A stretch of 64,000 nucleotides of DNA. Source: Gemmobacter sp034519525. GTDB taxonomy: Bacteria; Pseudomonadota; Alphaproteobacteria; Rhodobacterales; Rhodobacteraceae. A program made the translations under genes and the position numbers. Below are positions 52,849 through 61,811 of the stretch, in pieces (position 1 is the stretch's first letter; the number at the start of each line of letters is the position of its first letter). Under the pieces are notes generated by a model. It was not told the origin of the DNA. It ran no database searches and saw only the letters and a list, made by a program, of their open reading frames with translations. The DNA lies in NCBI GenBank assembly GCA_034519525.1, contig JAXHOJ010000048.1, forward strand, positions 1-64,000. The letters are read 5' to 3'.

Positions 52849-53587
52849 ATTCTGTCGCCTCTTCGATATCGCGGGCGGCAATGGCGTTGAACAGCGCATT
52901 ATAGGCGCGCTGATAGGCGGCGATGCGGCTGGGCGTCAGATGGCGGCGATACATCGCGGCGCGGAACGACTGGCGCCGCGCGTCGATCACCAGATTGTAG
53001 CAGGCCATCAGCAGGGGATTGCCGGTGCCACCTGCGATCTGGCGGTGAAATTCCTCTTCCAGCCGGACAAAGGCGCCGGCATCGGTCTGCACCGCCTCCA
53101 TCTGCGAGAGGGTTTCACCCAAAGCCTCGATCTGGCGGGGCGGCATGGAGATGATGGCCAGCCGCACCATCTCGGGTTCCAGGATGCCGCGGACGACCTG
53201 CAATTGCAGCGGGCCGGTATCGGCGGCCACGGGCGCCATGGATTCGCTGGCGCCGGTGGGATCATAGGTGACGAAAGAGCCTGAACCGGCGCGACGGCGG
53301 ATCAGGCCGCGTTCCTCCAGCTGGTCCAGCGCTTCGCGCACGGTGTTGCGGGCCACGCCCAGATCCTGTGCCAGCTGACGTTCCGAGGGCAGCCGTTCAT
53401 CCACGCCATATTCCTGGGTGAAGATGCGCCGCGTCAGCGTGTCGATCACATATTGCACCGTTGCGCCCACAACGGGTTCGGCCGGGCTGGGGGGCAGGGG
53501 GCGACGGGTGGAGGGCGGCACGGGCGTTCCTTCGGCGGTATTGGCGCGAATGATACCGCAAGGCACGGGGGCAAGGCCAGATGCCAT
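52796..53587 (-). CDS. GntR family regulator (FadR subfamily)
   Basis: The regulator has a winged helix at about 50-115 (DERLPSERQLAQDLGVARNT, VREALDQLEERGLIRRRAG) and an all-helical FCD ligand domain ending TEFMKLALIEDQKLLTQDD. I use ATG 53587 (263 residues); an in-frame ATG at 53635 is also possible. It is next to the methylated-amine cluster and the likely ligand of the half-site cluster upstream of tmm. Its effector is unknown. The extended open frame reaches antisense to the FMN riboswitch, but that part is not protein-like. Confidence 0.83.
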   Translation of the reverse strand: MASGLAPVPCGIIRANTAEGTPVPPSTRRPLPPSPAEPVVGATVQYVIDTLTRRIFTQEYGVDERLPSERQLAQDLGVARNTVREALDQLEERGLIRRRAGSGSFVTYDPTGASESMAPVAADTGPLQLQVVRGILEPEMVRLAIISMPPRQIEALGETLSQMEAVQTDAGAFVRLEEEFHRQIAGGTGNPLLMACYNLVIDARRQSFRAAMYRRHLTPSRIAAYQRAYNALFNAIAARDIEEATEFMKLALIEDQKLLTQDD

Positions 53588-53717
53588 CGGGTCGCGCCAG
53601 CAGCGAACGGGGCGGGTGCGCGGATGGCGCGACATGTTCGCAGGCACCGGGGTGAATGTGCGTTTTCCGGTCGCTTTCGATCTTGCGATGGTTCTGGGGC
53701 GCTGCAATATTCCGCCT

Positions 53718-53838
53718 GTTCTCGGGGCGGGGTGCAATTCCCCACCGGCGGTGATAGCCCGCGAGCGCCTGCCACTGGCAGGGTCAGCAGATCCGGTGAA
53801 ACTCCGGGGCCGACGGTATAGTCCGGATGGAAGAGAAC
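53718..53838 (+). ncRNA. FMN riboswitch (RFN element)
   Basis: The RFN consensus is clear: GGGGCGGGGTGCAATTCCCC, ACCGGCGGTGATAGCCC, GTCAGCAGATCCGGTG and GGCCGACGGTATAGTCCGGA. The closing stem P1 is GTTCTC (53718-53723) with GAGAAC (53833-53838). It lies 74 bp before ribH, which it should repress when FMN is abundant. Confidence 0.95.
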
Positions 53839-53912
53839 GGACGGGACGAAGCGCAAGCCTCGGCCCCGGCCGGTATCGCCTTGGGACCGTTCTGGACACA
53901 GGAGGTTCCGAC

Positions 53913-54350
53913 ATGACGAAAACTTTGACGATCGCCTTTCTGAAGGCACGCTGGCACGCCGATATCGTGGATCAGGCGCTGAAGGGCTTTGAAGCCGATA
54001 TGGCCGCCGCCGGCCGCGCGGTGGAGATCATCGCCTATGATGTGCCGGGGGCGTTTGAAATGCCGCTGATGGCGAAAAAGCTGGGGCAGACAGGGCGGTT
54101 TGATGCCATCGTGGCGGCGGCGCTGGTGGTGGATGGCGGGATCTATCGCCATGATTTCGTGGCGCAGGCGGTGGTTTCGGGCCTGATGCAGGCGCAGATG
54201 GAAACCGGCGTTCCCACCTTTTCCGTCAGCCTGACGCCGCATCACTTTCAGCCCACGGCGGAGCATGTGGGATTCTTCACCGAACATTTCCTGAAGAAGG
54301 GGGCCGAGGCCGCCCATGCCGTGCGGATGATCGCGGATCTGGCGATCTGA
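53913..54350 (+). CDS. ribH: 6,7-dimethyl-8-ribityllumazine synthase, RibH2 type
   Basis: The 145-residue enzyme condenses the ribitylaminouracil with dihydroxybutanone phosphate in riboflavin synthesis. DVPGAFEMPLMAKKL and the block TPHHFQPTAEHVGFFTEHF place it with the type II synthases of Brucella and Mesorhizobium RibH2. Start ATG 53913 has CAGGAGG upstream. It is alone under the riboswitch; ribBA, ribD and ribE are not here. In bacteria with two ribH genes the RibH2 copy is often riboswitch-controlled and separate. Confidence 0.9.
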   Translation: MTKTLTIAFLKARWHADIVDQALKGFEADMAAAGRAVEIIAYDVPGAFEMPLMAKKLGQTGRFDAIVAAALVVDGGIYRHDFVAQAVVSGLMQAQMETGVPTFSVSLTPHHFQPTAEHVGFFTEHFLKKGAEAAHAVRMIADLAI

Positions 54351-54354
54351 TGGA

Positions 54355-55299
54355 TCAGCCGCGGTCTGCCAGGCGGTGAAACCATGGCGCCATCAACCTT
54401 GCCCGGCTGCGGGCGAGGTTGACCGCCTGTTCGGGGGTGATCTGCACGAAGCGCAGGCTGTCCTGCGGGCGCAGCTGGGCGAAGCCGTCGGTATCATCCG
54501 CCAGCAGGGTGGCAATCTTGGGATAGCCGCCCGTTGTCTGGTGATCGGCCATCAGCACGGTGGCCAGACCATCGCCCGCCACCTGCACCGATCCGCGCAG
54601 GATAGGCTCTGACGGGATGCCAAGCGCGGCCTGCGGCACAAGCGGCGGGCCTGCAAGGCGGGTGCCCATCCTGTCAAACGCATCGGTCATGCGGAAGGGT
54701 TGGGTGAAGAAGGTCTGCAGCGTGTCTGGCGGGAAAAAGCGGTCCTGCGGGCCTGCAACCGCGTGCAGCAGATGCCGGGGCCGGGCCCAGACCGGGCAGG
54801 GCAGCGGGCCTTCGCGGCTGGGGCGGGGTTCGGCATCGTCAATCAGCAGGCGGCCGCCGGTGGCCAGCCTGCCGCCGCCCAGACCGGAGGCCGCATGGGT
54901 GGCGGCGCTGCCCAGCCATTCGGCGGTCTGCAACCGGCCCGCAAAGGCCAGATAGCACCAGCTGCCCCAGGGCCCGCGCCGGATGGCCAGCCTGTCCCCC
55001 GCCTGCAGCGTGAAGACCGACCAGGAACCAAGGCGTTGCGCCCCGGCCTCGACGATGAAGCCGCCACCGGCCACTGCCAGCGTGACCGGGCCTGCCTCAC
55101 ATTCCAGCAGCAGCCCGCCGGGCGAGATTTCCACCACGGGCGCGGCGGCATCATTGCCAAGCGCCAGATTGGCAATCGCCAGCGCCTTGCGGTCCATCCC
55201 GCCGGAGCGCGGCACGCCAAAGCGCATCAGGCCGGGGCGGCCGCCATCCTGCAGGCTGACATGCGGCCCGGCAAAGGCGATGCGGAAGCGGGCGGTCAT
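54355..55299 (-). CDS. pxpC: 5-oxoprolinase subunit C (biotin-dependent carboxyltransferase family)
   Basis: This 314-residue PxpC/KipA-family subunit works with PxpA and PxpB to hydrolyse 5-oxoproline to glutamate using ATP. SLQDGGRPGLMRFGVPRSGG and MDRKALAIANLALGND are the family N-terminus, and ADHQTTGGYPKIATLL is the conserved C-terminal part. Start ATG 55299 overlaps the pxpB stop by four bases. It is convergent with ribH with four bases between stops. Confidence 0.9.
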   Translation of the reverse strand: MTARFRIAFAGPHVSLQDGGRPGLMRFGVPRSGGMDRKALAIANLALGNDAAAPVVEISPGGLLLECEAGPVTLAVAGGGFIVEAGAQRLGSWSVFTLQAGDRLAIRRGPWGSWCYLAFAGRLQTAEWLGSAATHAASGLGGGRLATGGRLLIDDAEPRPSREGPLPCPVWARPRHLLHAVAGPQDRFFPPDTLQTFFTQPFRMTDAFDRMGTRLAGPPLVPQAALGIPSEPILRGSVQVAGDGLATVLMADHQTTGGYPKIATLLADDTDGFAQLRPQDSLRFVQITPEQAVNLARSRARLMAPWFHRLADRG

Positions 55300-55970
55300 G
55301 GCTGCGCCCCCATCTGATCCGCGCCGATGCGGCGAAAGCGGACGCGGTCGCCCACGTCGAACAGGAAGGGGCGATGGGCATCGCCGGTCAGGATCGGGGT
55401 CGGAGAGCGGCCGATGATCCACCATCCGGTTGGCATGACAAGGGTGGAGACAAGGCATTGCGCCCCGGCGATCAGCACGCTGCCCGCCGCCACACCCCGG
55501 ACGGGGGCGGATTTGCGATCCAGCCGCAGTGCCGCGGGCAAGCCCGCCATATAGGCATAGCCGGGCGCGAAACCATAAAGATACACCTCGAATTCAGCGG
55601 CGAGATGCGCGGCGATCACCGCCTCGGGTGTCAGGCCGCAACGCTGTGCGACCTCGGCCAGATCGGGGGCGAAGGGCGGATCATAGCAGATCAGCACCTC
55701 ACGCGGGGCGGGGGTCAGCTGCACGGCACCGGCCTGCGCGATCAGGCGGCGCAGATGGGTTTCGACCATGGCGTGATCGGTCTGCAGCGGATCGAAGGAG
55801 ACCAGCAGGTTGACGAAAGCCGGGATCGCCTCGTGCAGGCCGGGAAAGGGATGGGCGGCCAGCGCCTGATCCAGCCGCAGCACGGCATCATGGGTGGCGC
55901 TGTCGATCCGGTCACCGAATTCGACCAGAAGCGCATGATCGGCCACGGGGCGGAACAGCGGATCGGCCAT
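55296..55970 (-). CDS. pxpB: 5-oxoprolinase subunit B
   Basis: The 224-residue PxpB/KipI-like subunit contains DHALLVEFGDRIDSATHDAV at the N-terminus and the late FAPGYAYMAGLPAALRLDRK and TGWWIIGRSPTPI motifs of the carboxyltransferase-like fold. It lies three bases after pxpA and overlaps pxpC. The old name KipI (sporulation inhibitor) does not apply here, since the three-gene order is that of the 5-oxoprolinase complex. Confidence 0.9.
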   Translation of the reverse strand: MADPLFRPVADHALLVEFGDRIDSATHDAVLRLDQALAAHPFPGLHEAIPAFVNLLVSFDPLQTDHAMVETHLRRLIAQAGAVQLTPAPREVLICYDPPFAPDLAEVAQRCGLTPEAVIAAHLAAEFEVYLYGFAPGYAYMAGLPAALRLDRKSAPVRGVAAGSVLIAGAQCLVSTLVMPTGWWIIGRSPTPILTGDAHRPFLFDVGDRVRFRRIGADQMGAQP

Positions 55971-55973
55971 GGG

Positions 55974-56741
55974 TCAGGCCGGAAGGAAAGGCGAAAGCGC
56001 AACGCCGGCGGCCGCCAGCCTGTCACGGATCAGCCGGGCCATGGCCACTGCCGCCGGGTTGTCGCCATGCACGCAGACCGAATCCGCCGCCAGCGCGATG
56101 GTATCCCCGCCTGCAACGGGCATCCGCCCGGTTTCCAGAAAGCGCAGCAGGCGGTCGGCGGCAGCCTGCGGATCATGCAGCACGGCGCCGGGCTGGCTGC
56201 GCGGCATCAGGCGGCCATTGGGCAGATAGGCGCGATCGGCAAAGATTTCCGAAAACACCGGCAGGGCGGCGGCCCGGGCCGCCTGTTCCAGTTCGGTGCC
56301 GGAAATGGCGAGGATGGCCAGATTGCCGGGTAGGGCGGCCACGGTTTCGGCAATGGCGCGGGCCACGGCGCCGTCATCGGCGGCAAGATTGGCCAGCGCG
56401 CCATGCGGTTTCACATAGCGCAGATCGACCCCGGCCAGTGCCGCAACGCCCTGCATGGCGCCCACTTGCGCCGCCACCATGCGCCCGATTTCGGCCGGGG
56501 TCATGGGGATCACGCGGCGGCCAAAGCCCGGGCGATCCTCGTATCCCGGATGGGCGCCGATCACCACGCCACGATCCGCCGCCAGCCGCAGGGTGGTGAA
56601 CATGGTTTCTGCATCGCCCGCATGGCCGCCACAGGCGATATTGGCGCTGGTGACCACATCCAGCATCGCGGCATCATCGCCCATGGGCCAGGGGCCGAAG
56701 CCTTCGCCCAGATCAGAGTTCAGATCAATCCTGCCGGTCAT
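55974..56741 (-). CDS. pxpA: 5-oxoprolinase subunit A (LamB/YcsF family)
   Basis: The 255-residue PxpA has MTGRIDLNSDLGEGFGPW at the start, then SANIACGGHAGDAETM, YVKPHGALANLAADDG and ADSVCVHGDNPAAVAMA, all YcsF hallmarks. ATG 56741 follows a GGAACAGGGC leader; the open extension upstream is not conserved. It is the first gene of pxpABC. Confidence 0.92.
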   Translation of the reverse strand: MTGRIDLNSDLGEGFGPWPMGDDAAMLDVVTSANIACGGHAGDAETMFTTLRLAADRGVVIGAHPGYEDRPGFGRRVIPMTPAEIGRMVAAQVGAMQGVAALAGVDLRYVKPHGALANLAADDGAVARAIAETVAALPGNLAILAISGTELEQAARAAALPVFSEIFADRAYLPNGRLMPRSQPGAVLHDPQAAADRLLRFLETGRMPVAGGDTIALAADSVCVHGDNPAAVAMARLIRDRLAAAGVALSPFLPA

Positions 56742-57036
56742 GCCCTGTTCCTTGCACCCTCTGCCCGGTTCTAGCGCAGGCTGTGCCGTTTTGCACGGCA
56801 GAGATCGCCAAACCTGTGTCGGGAAAGCGCGGTTTTCAGATGGCGGCGCAGGAAATCGCGGGCGGCGGGTTTTCATTTCGGGCGCGCCCGTGTATCGGAC
56901 CTTCAGCAAACATGGAGCCGGGTGCAACCCCCGGCTGGCTCTTCCGGCCGCCGATCCGCCGGACAACCTTCAGACTTACCCTGAACCAGACCGACCGGCA
57001 CCGCATGTGCCGCATCGGTGAAACGCGGAATTCCAC
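56742..57036. other. Intergenic region with a hairpin upstream of the SulP gene
   Basis: This 295-bp stretch between the divergent pxpA and sulP genes holds no convincing gene. A GCCGGG-N7-CCCGGC hairpin lies at 56917-56935, about 100 bp upstream of sulP. I see no riboswitch consensus. Confidence 0.5.
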
Positions 57037-58524
57037 ATGAACCTTCATATTTACCGCCAGCAATGGCTGGGCAATATCCGGGGCGATCTGCTGTCGGGCC
57101 TTGTCGTGGCCCTTGCCCTGATCCCCGAAGCCATCGCCTTTTCCATCATCGCGGGCGTCGACCCGAAAGTGGGGCTTTACGCCAGCTTTTCCATTGCCGT
57201 CATCACGGCCATCGCGGGCGGGCGGCCCGGCATGATTTCCGCCGCCACCGCCGCCACCGCCGTGCTGATGGTGACGCTGGTGAAAGACCATGGCCTGCAA
57301 TATCTGCTGGCGGCCACCGTTCTGGCGGGCCTGCTGCAGATCGGCATGGGCCTGCTGCGGCTGGGTTTCGTGATGCGCTATGTGTCGAAATCGGTGATGA
57401 CCGGCTTTGTCAACGCGCTGGCGATCCTGATCTTTCTGGCGCAGCTGCCAGAGCTTGATCCTTCGCGCGTCAGCTGGATCACCTATCCCATGGTGGCGGC
57501 GGGGCTGGCGATCATCTATCTGTTCCCCCGCATCACCCGCGCTGTGCCTTCGCCGCTGGTGACGATTGTGGTGTTGACGGCGCTGACGCTGGCCTTTGGC
57601 TGGGATGTGCGGACGGTGGGCGACATGGGCGCGCTGCCCGATACGCTGCCGGTGTTCCTGATCCCCGATGTGCCGCTGACTTTCGAGACGCTGGCGATCA
57701 TCTTTCCCTATGCGCTGGCGGTGGCCGTGGTCGGCCTGCTGGAAAGCCTGATGACGCAGAACATCGTTGATGACATGACCGACACGACCAGCAACCGCAA
57801 TCAGGAATGTATCGGCCAGGGTCTGGCCAATACCGCCACCGGGTTCATCGGCGGCATGGCGGGCTGTGCCATGATCGGCCAATCCGTCATCAACGTGAAA
57901 TCCGGCGGGCGGGGGCGGTTGTCAGCCCTTGCGGCTGGGGTCTTCCTGTTGATCATGGTTGTGGGGCTTGGTGATATGGTCAAACAGATCCCGATGCCCG
58001 CGCTCGTGGCGATCATGATCATGGTGTCGATCGGCACGTTCTCCTGGACGTCTTTGCCCAGCATCCTGGTGCATCCGGCCTCGTCTTCCGTGGTCATGGT
58101 GGCGACGGTTGCGGCGGTGGTGCTGACGCATAACCTTGCCATCGGCGTGCTGACCGGGGTGCTGCTGTCGGGCATCTTCTTTGCCGCCAAGATCGCGCAG
58201 CTGTTCGGCGTTACCTCTGATCTCAGCGCCGATGGCCGGACCCGCAGCTATCGGGTGGAAGGCCAGCTGTTCTACGGTTCGGTTGAGGATTTCATCCGGG
58301 CCTTCGATTTCCGCGAGGCGGTGGCCCATGTGGTGATTGATGTGACCGCGGCGCATATCTGGGATATTTCGTCGGTGCAGGCGCTGGATACCGTGGTCCT
58401 GAAGTTCCGCCGTGCGGGGGCGGTGGTGGAAATCATCGGCCTGAACACCGCATCGGAAACCATCGTGGATCGTCTGGCGCTGCATGACAAACCCGGCGCG
58501 CTGGACCGGCTGCACAGCCATTGA
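57037..58524 (+). CDS. SulP family anion transporter with STAS domain
   Basis: The 495-residue protein has a membrane part (about 1-390) with SulP motifs SGLVVALALIPEAIAFSIIA and GMISAATAATAVLMVTLV, followed by a cytoplasmic STAS domain (about 410-495, HIWDISSVQALDTVVLKFR). Members carry sulfate, bicarbonate or other anions. There is no adjacent carbonic anhydrase or sulfate-assimilation gene, so the ion is unknown. A strong terminator follows 57 bp downstream. Confidence 0.9.
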   Translation: MNLHIYRQQWLGNIRGDLLSGLVVALALIPEAIAFSIIAGVDPKVGLYASFSIAVITAIAGGRPGMISAATAATAVLMVTLVKDHGLQYLLAATVLAGLLQIGMGLLRLGFVMRYVSKSVMTGFVNALAILIFLAQLPELDPSRVSWITYPMVAAGLAIIYLFPRITRAVPSPLVTIVVLTALTLAFGWDVRTVGDMGALPDTLPVFLIPDVPLTFETLAIIFPYALAVAVVGLLESLMTQNIVDDMTDTTSNRNQECIGQGLANTATGFIGGMAGCAMIGQSVINVKSGGRGRLSALAAGVFLLIMVVGLGDMVKQIPMPALVAIMIMVSIGTFSWTSLPSILVHPASSSVVMVATVAAVVLTHNLAIGVLTGVLLSGIFFAAKIAQLFGVTSDLSADGRTRSYRVEGQLFYGSVEDFIRAFDFREAVAHVVIDVTAAHIWDISSVQALDTVVLKFRRAGAVVEIIGLNTASETIVDRLALHDKPGALDRLHSH

Positions 58525-58581
58525 TCGCCAAATCCTGATGCGCGGGTCAGGATATTCCTGATCGGCAGACAGGCCTTGATG

Positions 58582-58611
58582 ATCCCGCCCGGGTTTCCGG
58601 GCGGGATTTTT
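58582..58611 (+). terminator. Rho-independent terminator after the SulP gene
   Basis: ATCCCGCCCGG-GTTT-CCGGGCGGGAT is a perfect 11-bp stem with a 4-base loop, followed by TTTT. It separates sulP from the cyd promoter region. Confidence 0.92.
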
Positions 58612-58685
58612 CATGGGCACCGGCCTGGCTGCGACGTTTTGCACCCCCGGTTGCGGGGCTGAACCTGTATTCGGGATGCGGGTTA

Positions 58686-58699
58686 TTGATCCAGATCAA
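58686..58699. promoter_or_regulatory. FNR/FnrL box upstream of cydA
   Basis: TTGAT-CCAG-ATCAA is a perfect match to the FNR consensus TTGAT-N4-ATCAA. It is 86 bp before the cydA start. Oxygen-dependent control of the high-affinity oxidase is the expected role. Confidence 0.8.
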
Positions 58700-58726
58700 G
58701 GCCCGGCACCCCCATCCATGAGAATT

Positions 58727-58746
58727 ACATTCGAATTAAAGAATGT
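58727..58746. promoter_or_regulatory. SqrR/BigR-like inverted repeat upstream of cydA
   Basis: ACATTC-N8-GAATGT is a perfect inverted repeat containing ATTC-N8-GAAT, the form described for the persulfide-sensing repressor SqrR of Rhodobacter capsulatus. It lies 38 bp before the cydA ATG, where a repressor could block transcription. A related repeat precedes the sulfide oxidoreductase gene at 62326. Confidence 0.55.
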
Positions 58747-58784
58747 GACACGGGCGGCCTGCCGTCCGATTGTGGAGCGGATAG

Positions 58785-60395
58785 ATGGAATTCGGGATCG
58801 TCGAGCTGTCGCGGCTGCAGTTTGCCCTGACGGCGATGTATCACTTCCTCTTCGTGCCGCTGACGCTGGGCCTTTCGGTTCTCGTCGCGATCATGGAGAC
58901 GGTCTATGTGATGACCAACCGCCCGGTCTGGCGGCAGATGACAAAGTTCTGGGGCACGCTGTTCGGCATCAACTTCGTGCTGGGCGTGGCCACGGGCATC
59001 ACCATGGAATTCCAGTTCGGCATGAACTGGAGCTATTACAGCCATTATGTGGGTGACATCTTCGGGGCGCCGCTGGCGATCGAAGGGCTGATGGCCTTCT
59101 TTCTGGAGGCAACCTTCGTGGGCCTGTTCTTCTTCGGCTGGGACAAGCTGAGCAAGGTGGGCCATCTGGCAACCGCCTGGCTGGTGGCGATCGGATCGAA
59201 CTTTTCGGCGCTGTGGATCCTGATCGCCAATGGCTGGATGCAGAATCCGGTGGGTGCCGAATTCAACCCGCAGACCATGCGGATGGAGATGACGGATTTC
59301 TTCGCCGTGCTGTTCAACGAAGTGGCGCAGGCGAAATTCGTGCATACGGTTTCGGCAGGCTATGTCACGGCTGCAGTCTTTGTCATCGGGGTTTCGGCCT
59401 GGTATCTGCTGCAACAGCGCCATATCGAACTTGCGCGGCGGTCGATCACCGTGGCTGCGGCCTTTGGTCTGGCGGCGGCGTTTTCGGTTGTGCTGCTGGG
59501 TGATGAATCCGGCTATTCGGCCACGCATAGCCAGAAGATGAAACTGGCCGCCATCGAAGGCATGTGGCACACCGAACCGGCGCCTGCGCCCTTCAACCTG
59601 TTCGGCATCCCCGATCAGGAGGCGCGCGAAACCCGCTATGCGCTGCAGATCCCCTTTGCCATGGGGCTGATCGGCACCCGGTCGCTGACCACGGAAATTC
59701 CGGGGATCGAGGATCTGGTGGATCGCGCCGAAGACCGTATCCGGTCTGGCATGATCGCCTATGATGCGCTGATGACGGTGCGGGCCGAACGTGAGGCCAC
59801 GCCGCCCGCGGTGATGCAGACGTTCGAGGATCATTCGGCCGATCTGGGCTTTGCCTTCCTGCTGAAGAAATATGTCGATGATCCGCGCGATGCGACCGAA
59901 GACCAGATCAAGGCCGCCGCCAATGACACGGTGCCGACGGTCTGGCCGCTGTTCTGGGCCTTCCGCATCATGGTGGCGCTTGGCTTCGGGTTCATCGCGA
60001 CCATGGCCTATTTCTTCTGGCGCGCCTCGTTCCGGCAGATGCGCTATCCCCGCTGGGCGCTGAAACTGGCGGTGGTGATGATCCCGGCGCCGTGGATCGC
60101 CGCCGAGATGGGCTGGTTCGTGGCCGAATTCGGCCGCCAGCCCTGGACGGTGGACGGGGTTCTGCCCACCGCCATGTCGGTGTCGGCGCTGTCGATCACC
60201 GAGGTGGCGCTGACGCTGGCCGGGTTCATCCTCTTCTACACCGTGCTGTTCATCATCGAGATGGGGCTGATGCTGAAATACATCCGCAAGGGCCCGTTTC
60301 AGGATGTTGCCGAAACCGAAGCCTGGGTGGCGCGCCACCATGGCCGTCTGGCGGGCCGGCGCAATGCCGATGCCATCGCCCAACCTGCGGAGTGA
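58785..60395 (+). CDS. cydA: Cytochrome bd ubiquinol oxidase subunit I
   Basis: CydA holds haems b558, b595 and d and oxidises quinol. The 536-residue protein has nine or so membrane segments. His20 and His187 align with E. coli haem ligands His19 and His186; Glu100 and Glu108 align with Glu99 and Glu107. The quinol motif is in FVAEFGRQPWTVDGVLPT, and the preceding long Q-loop (about 255-385) marks it as an E. coli-like CydA rather than the short-loop CioA. It begins MEFGIVELSRLQFALTAMYH and is followed after five bases by cydB. Confidence 0.94.
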   Translation: MEFGIVELSRLQFALTAMYHFLFVPLTLGLSVLVAIMETVYVMTNRPVWRQMTKFWGTLFGINFVLGVATGITMEFQFGMNWSYYSHYVGDIFGAPLAIEGLMAFFLEATFVGLFFFGWDKLSKVGHLATAWLVAIGSNFSALWILIANGWMQNPVGAEFNPQTMRMEMTDFFAVLFNEVAQAKFVHTVSAGYVTAAVFVIGVSAWYLLQQRHIELARRSITVAAAFGLAAAFSVVLLGDESGYSATHSQKMKLAAIEGMWHTEPAPAPFNLFGIPDQEARETRYALQIPFAMGLIGTRSLTTEIPGIEDLVDRAEDRIRSGMIAYDALMTVRAEREATPPAVMQTFEDHSADLGFAFLLKKYVDDPRDATEDQIKAAANDTVPTVWPLFWAFRIMVALGFGFIATMAYFFWRASFRQMRYPRWALKLAVVMIPAPWIAAEMGWFVAEFGRQPWTVDGVLPTAMSVSALSITEVALTLAGFILFYTVLFIIEMGLMLKYIRKGPFQDVAETEAWVARHHGRLAGRRNADAIAQPAE

Positions 60396-60400
60396 CCCTG

Positions 60401-61584
60401 ATGATCCTGCATGATCTGCTGAGCTATGAATTCCTGCGCGTGGTCTGGTGGGGGCTGCTGGGCGTGCCTGCTGATCGGTTTTGCCCCTGACTGACGGTTT
60501 TGACATGGGTGTCGGGCGCTGCTGCCCTTTGTCGGGCAGAGCGATACCGAACGCCGCATCGCCATAAACACGGTCGGCCCGGTGTGGGAAGGCAATCAGG
60601 TGTGGTTCATCCTGGGCGGCGGCGCGATCTTCGCCGCCTGGCCGCCGCTCTGCGCGCGTCAGCTTTCGGGCGTCTGTCTCGGCGATGTTCTCGCGGTGCT
60701 TGCGGTTTCATCGCCGCGGCTGGTCGGCGTTGAAATACCGGCTCGAAACGTGCGGCGCCGTCTGGCGTAGCGCGCCTAGGACCTTGGCGCTATTCGCCTC
60801 GGCGGGCTCGGTTTGCGCTGCTGTTCGGCGTGGCGGTGGGCAATGTCATTCAGGGCGTGCCCTTCCATTTTACCGACGACCTGCACACCATCTATGAAGG
60901 CGTCTGGTATGCCAAGTTCATCGGCCTGCTGGATCCGTTCTCGCTACTGGCCGGTGTGGTGTCGCTGTCGATGCTGGTGATGCACGGTGGCGCTTGGCTG
61001 ACGCTGAAGACCGAAGGCCCGGTGCAGCGCCGTGCCCGCGCCATCGGATCGGTGGCAGCACTGGTGGCGGTGGCGGGCTATGCACTGGCCGGGCTGTGGC
61101 TGGCCTTCGGGGCATCGAAGGTTACCGGATTGTTGGCGATTTGCCGGTCACCGGCGGCCCGTCGAACCCGCTGCATTTTCAGGTGGAGCGCACGGCAAGC
61201 TGGCTGTCGGCCTATGCCGATCGCCCCTGGATCGCCATTGCCCCGGCGCTGGGGATCACCGGCGGGTTGCTGACTTTCCTTGGCCTGCGGGCGGGGCGCG
61301 AAATCTCGACCCTGCTGTTTTCCAAAATGGCCATCCTGGGCGTGATTTCTTCGGTGGGGCTGACGATGTTCCCCTTCATCATGCCCTCGTCCTCTGATCC
61401 GCGGTCGTCGCTGACGGTGTGGAACAGCTCTTCCTCGCATCTGACGCTGTTCATCATGCTGGTGGTGACGCTGATCTTCATGCCGCTGATCCTGGCCTAT
61501 ACCGCCTGGGTCTACCGGGTGCTGTGGGGCAAGGTGACGGGCCAAGGATGTCGTCGGCTGAAAAACTCTCACGCTTTGTATTGA
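60401..61584 (+). pseudogene. cydB: Cytochrome bd ubiquinol oxidase subunit II, multiply frameshifted
   Basis: The gene opens with MILHDLLSYEFLRVVWWGLL (ATG 60401). Extra C bases at about 60467 and 60486 and a missing G near 60515 break the frame, but ALLPFVGQSDTERR and WEGNQVWFILGGGAIFAAWP are readable to about 60650. From 60655 to 60830 both substitutions and indels garble the sequence. GVPFHFTDDLHTIYEGVWYA onward is clean, with another shift near 61110. Near 61530-61565 three single insertions cancel out so the true stop (NSHALY, as in E. coli) is kept. cydA and cydX on either side are intact, so poor base calling is the best explanation, with real decay not excluded. Confidence 0.85.
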
Positions 61585-61594
61585 GGAGAAGACG

Positions 61595-61720
61595 ATGTGG
61601 TATTTTGCCTGGCTTCTGGGCCTGCCGCTGGCCGCCATCTTTGCCGTGATGAATGCAATGTGGCTGGAGCTGAAAGAAGATGAACGCGTGATGGCGCAAT
61701 CCGCCGAAGGCCACCGCTGA
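61595..61720 (+). CDS. cydX: Cytochrome bd oxidase small subunit CydX
   Basis: This 41-residue single-helix protein (MWYFAWLLGLPLAAIFAVMN, then AMWLELKEDERVMAQSAEGHR) matches CydX, which stabilises the haems of the bd oxidase. It starts 10 bp after the cydB stop with GAGGAG as ribosome site. The conserved N-terminal MWYFAW and the acidic segment after the helix are both present. It is short enough to be missed by standard length cut-offs. Confidence 0.92.
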   Translation: MWYFAWLLGLPLAAIFAVMNAMWLELKEDERVMAQSAEGHR

Positions 61721-61811
61721 CCCCGGACTTCTGCGCCCGTTACCGGGCGTGAAGCGGGCTGGCGGGGCAGCGTCCCGCCTCGTCAGCCCAAGTTTGCTTG
61801 AACATGGAGTG

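Noticed and set aside
55296..55970. KipI sporulation-kinase inhibitor
   Set aside because: Homology is genuine but the pxpA-pxpB-pxpC order identifies a 5-oxoprolinase complex, and this lineage does not sporulate.
58785..60395. Cyanide-insensitive short-loop oxidase (CioA) for the bd subunit I
   Set aside because: At 536 residues with a long segment between the quinol-loop ends, it fits the long Q-loop CydA class, and a cydX gene is present.
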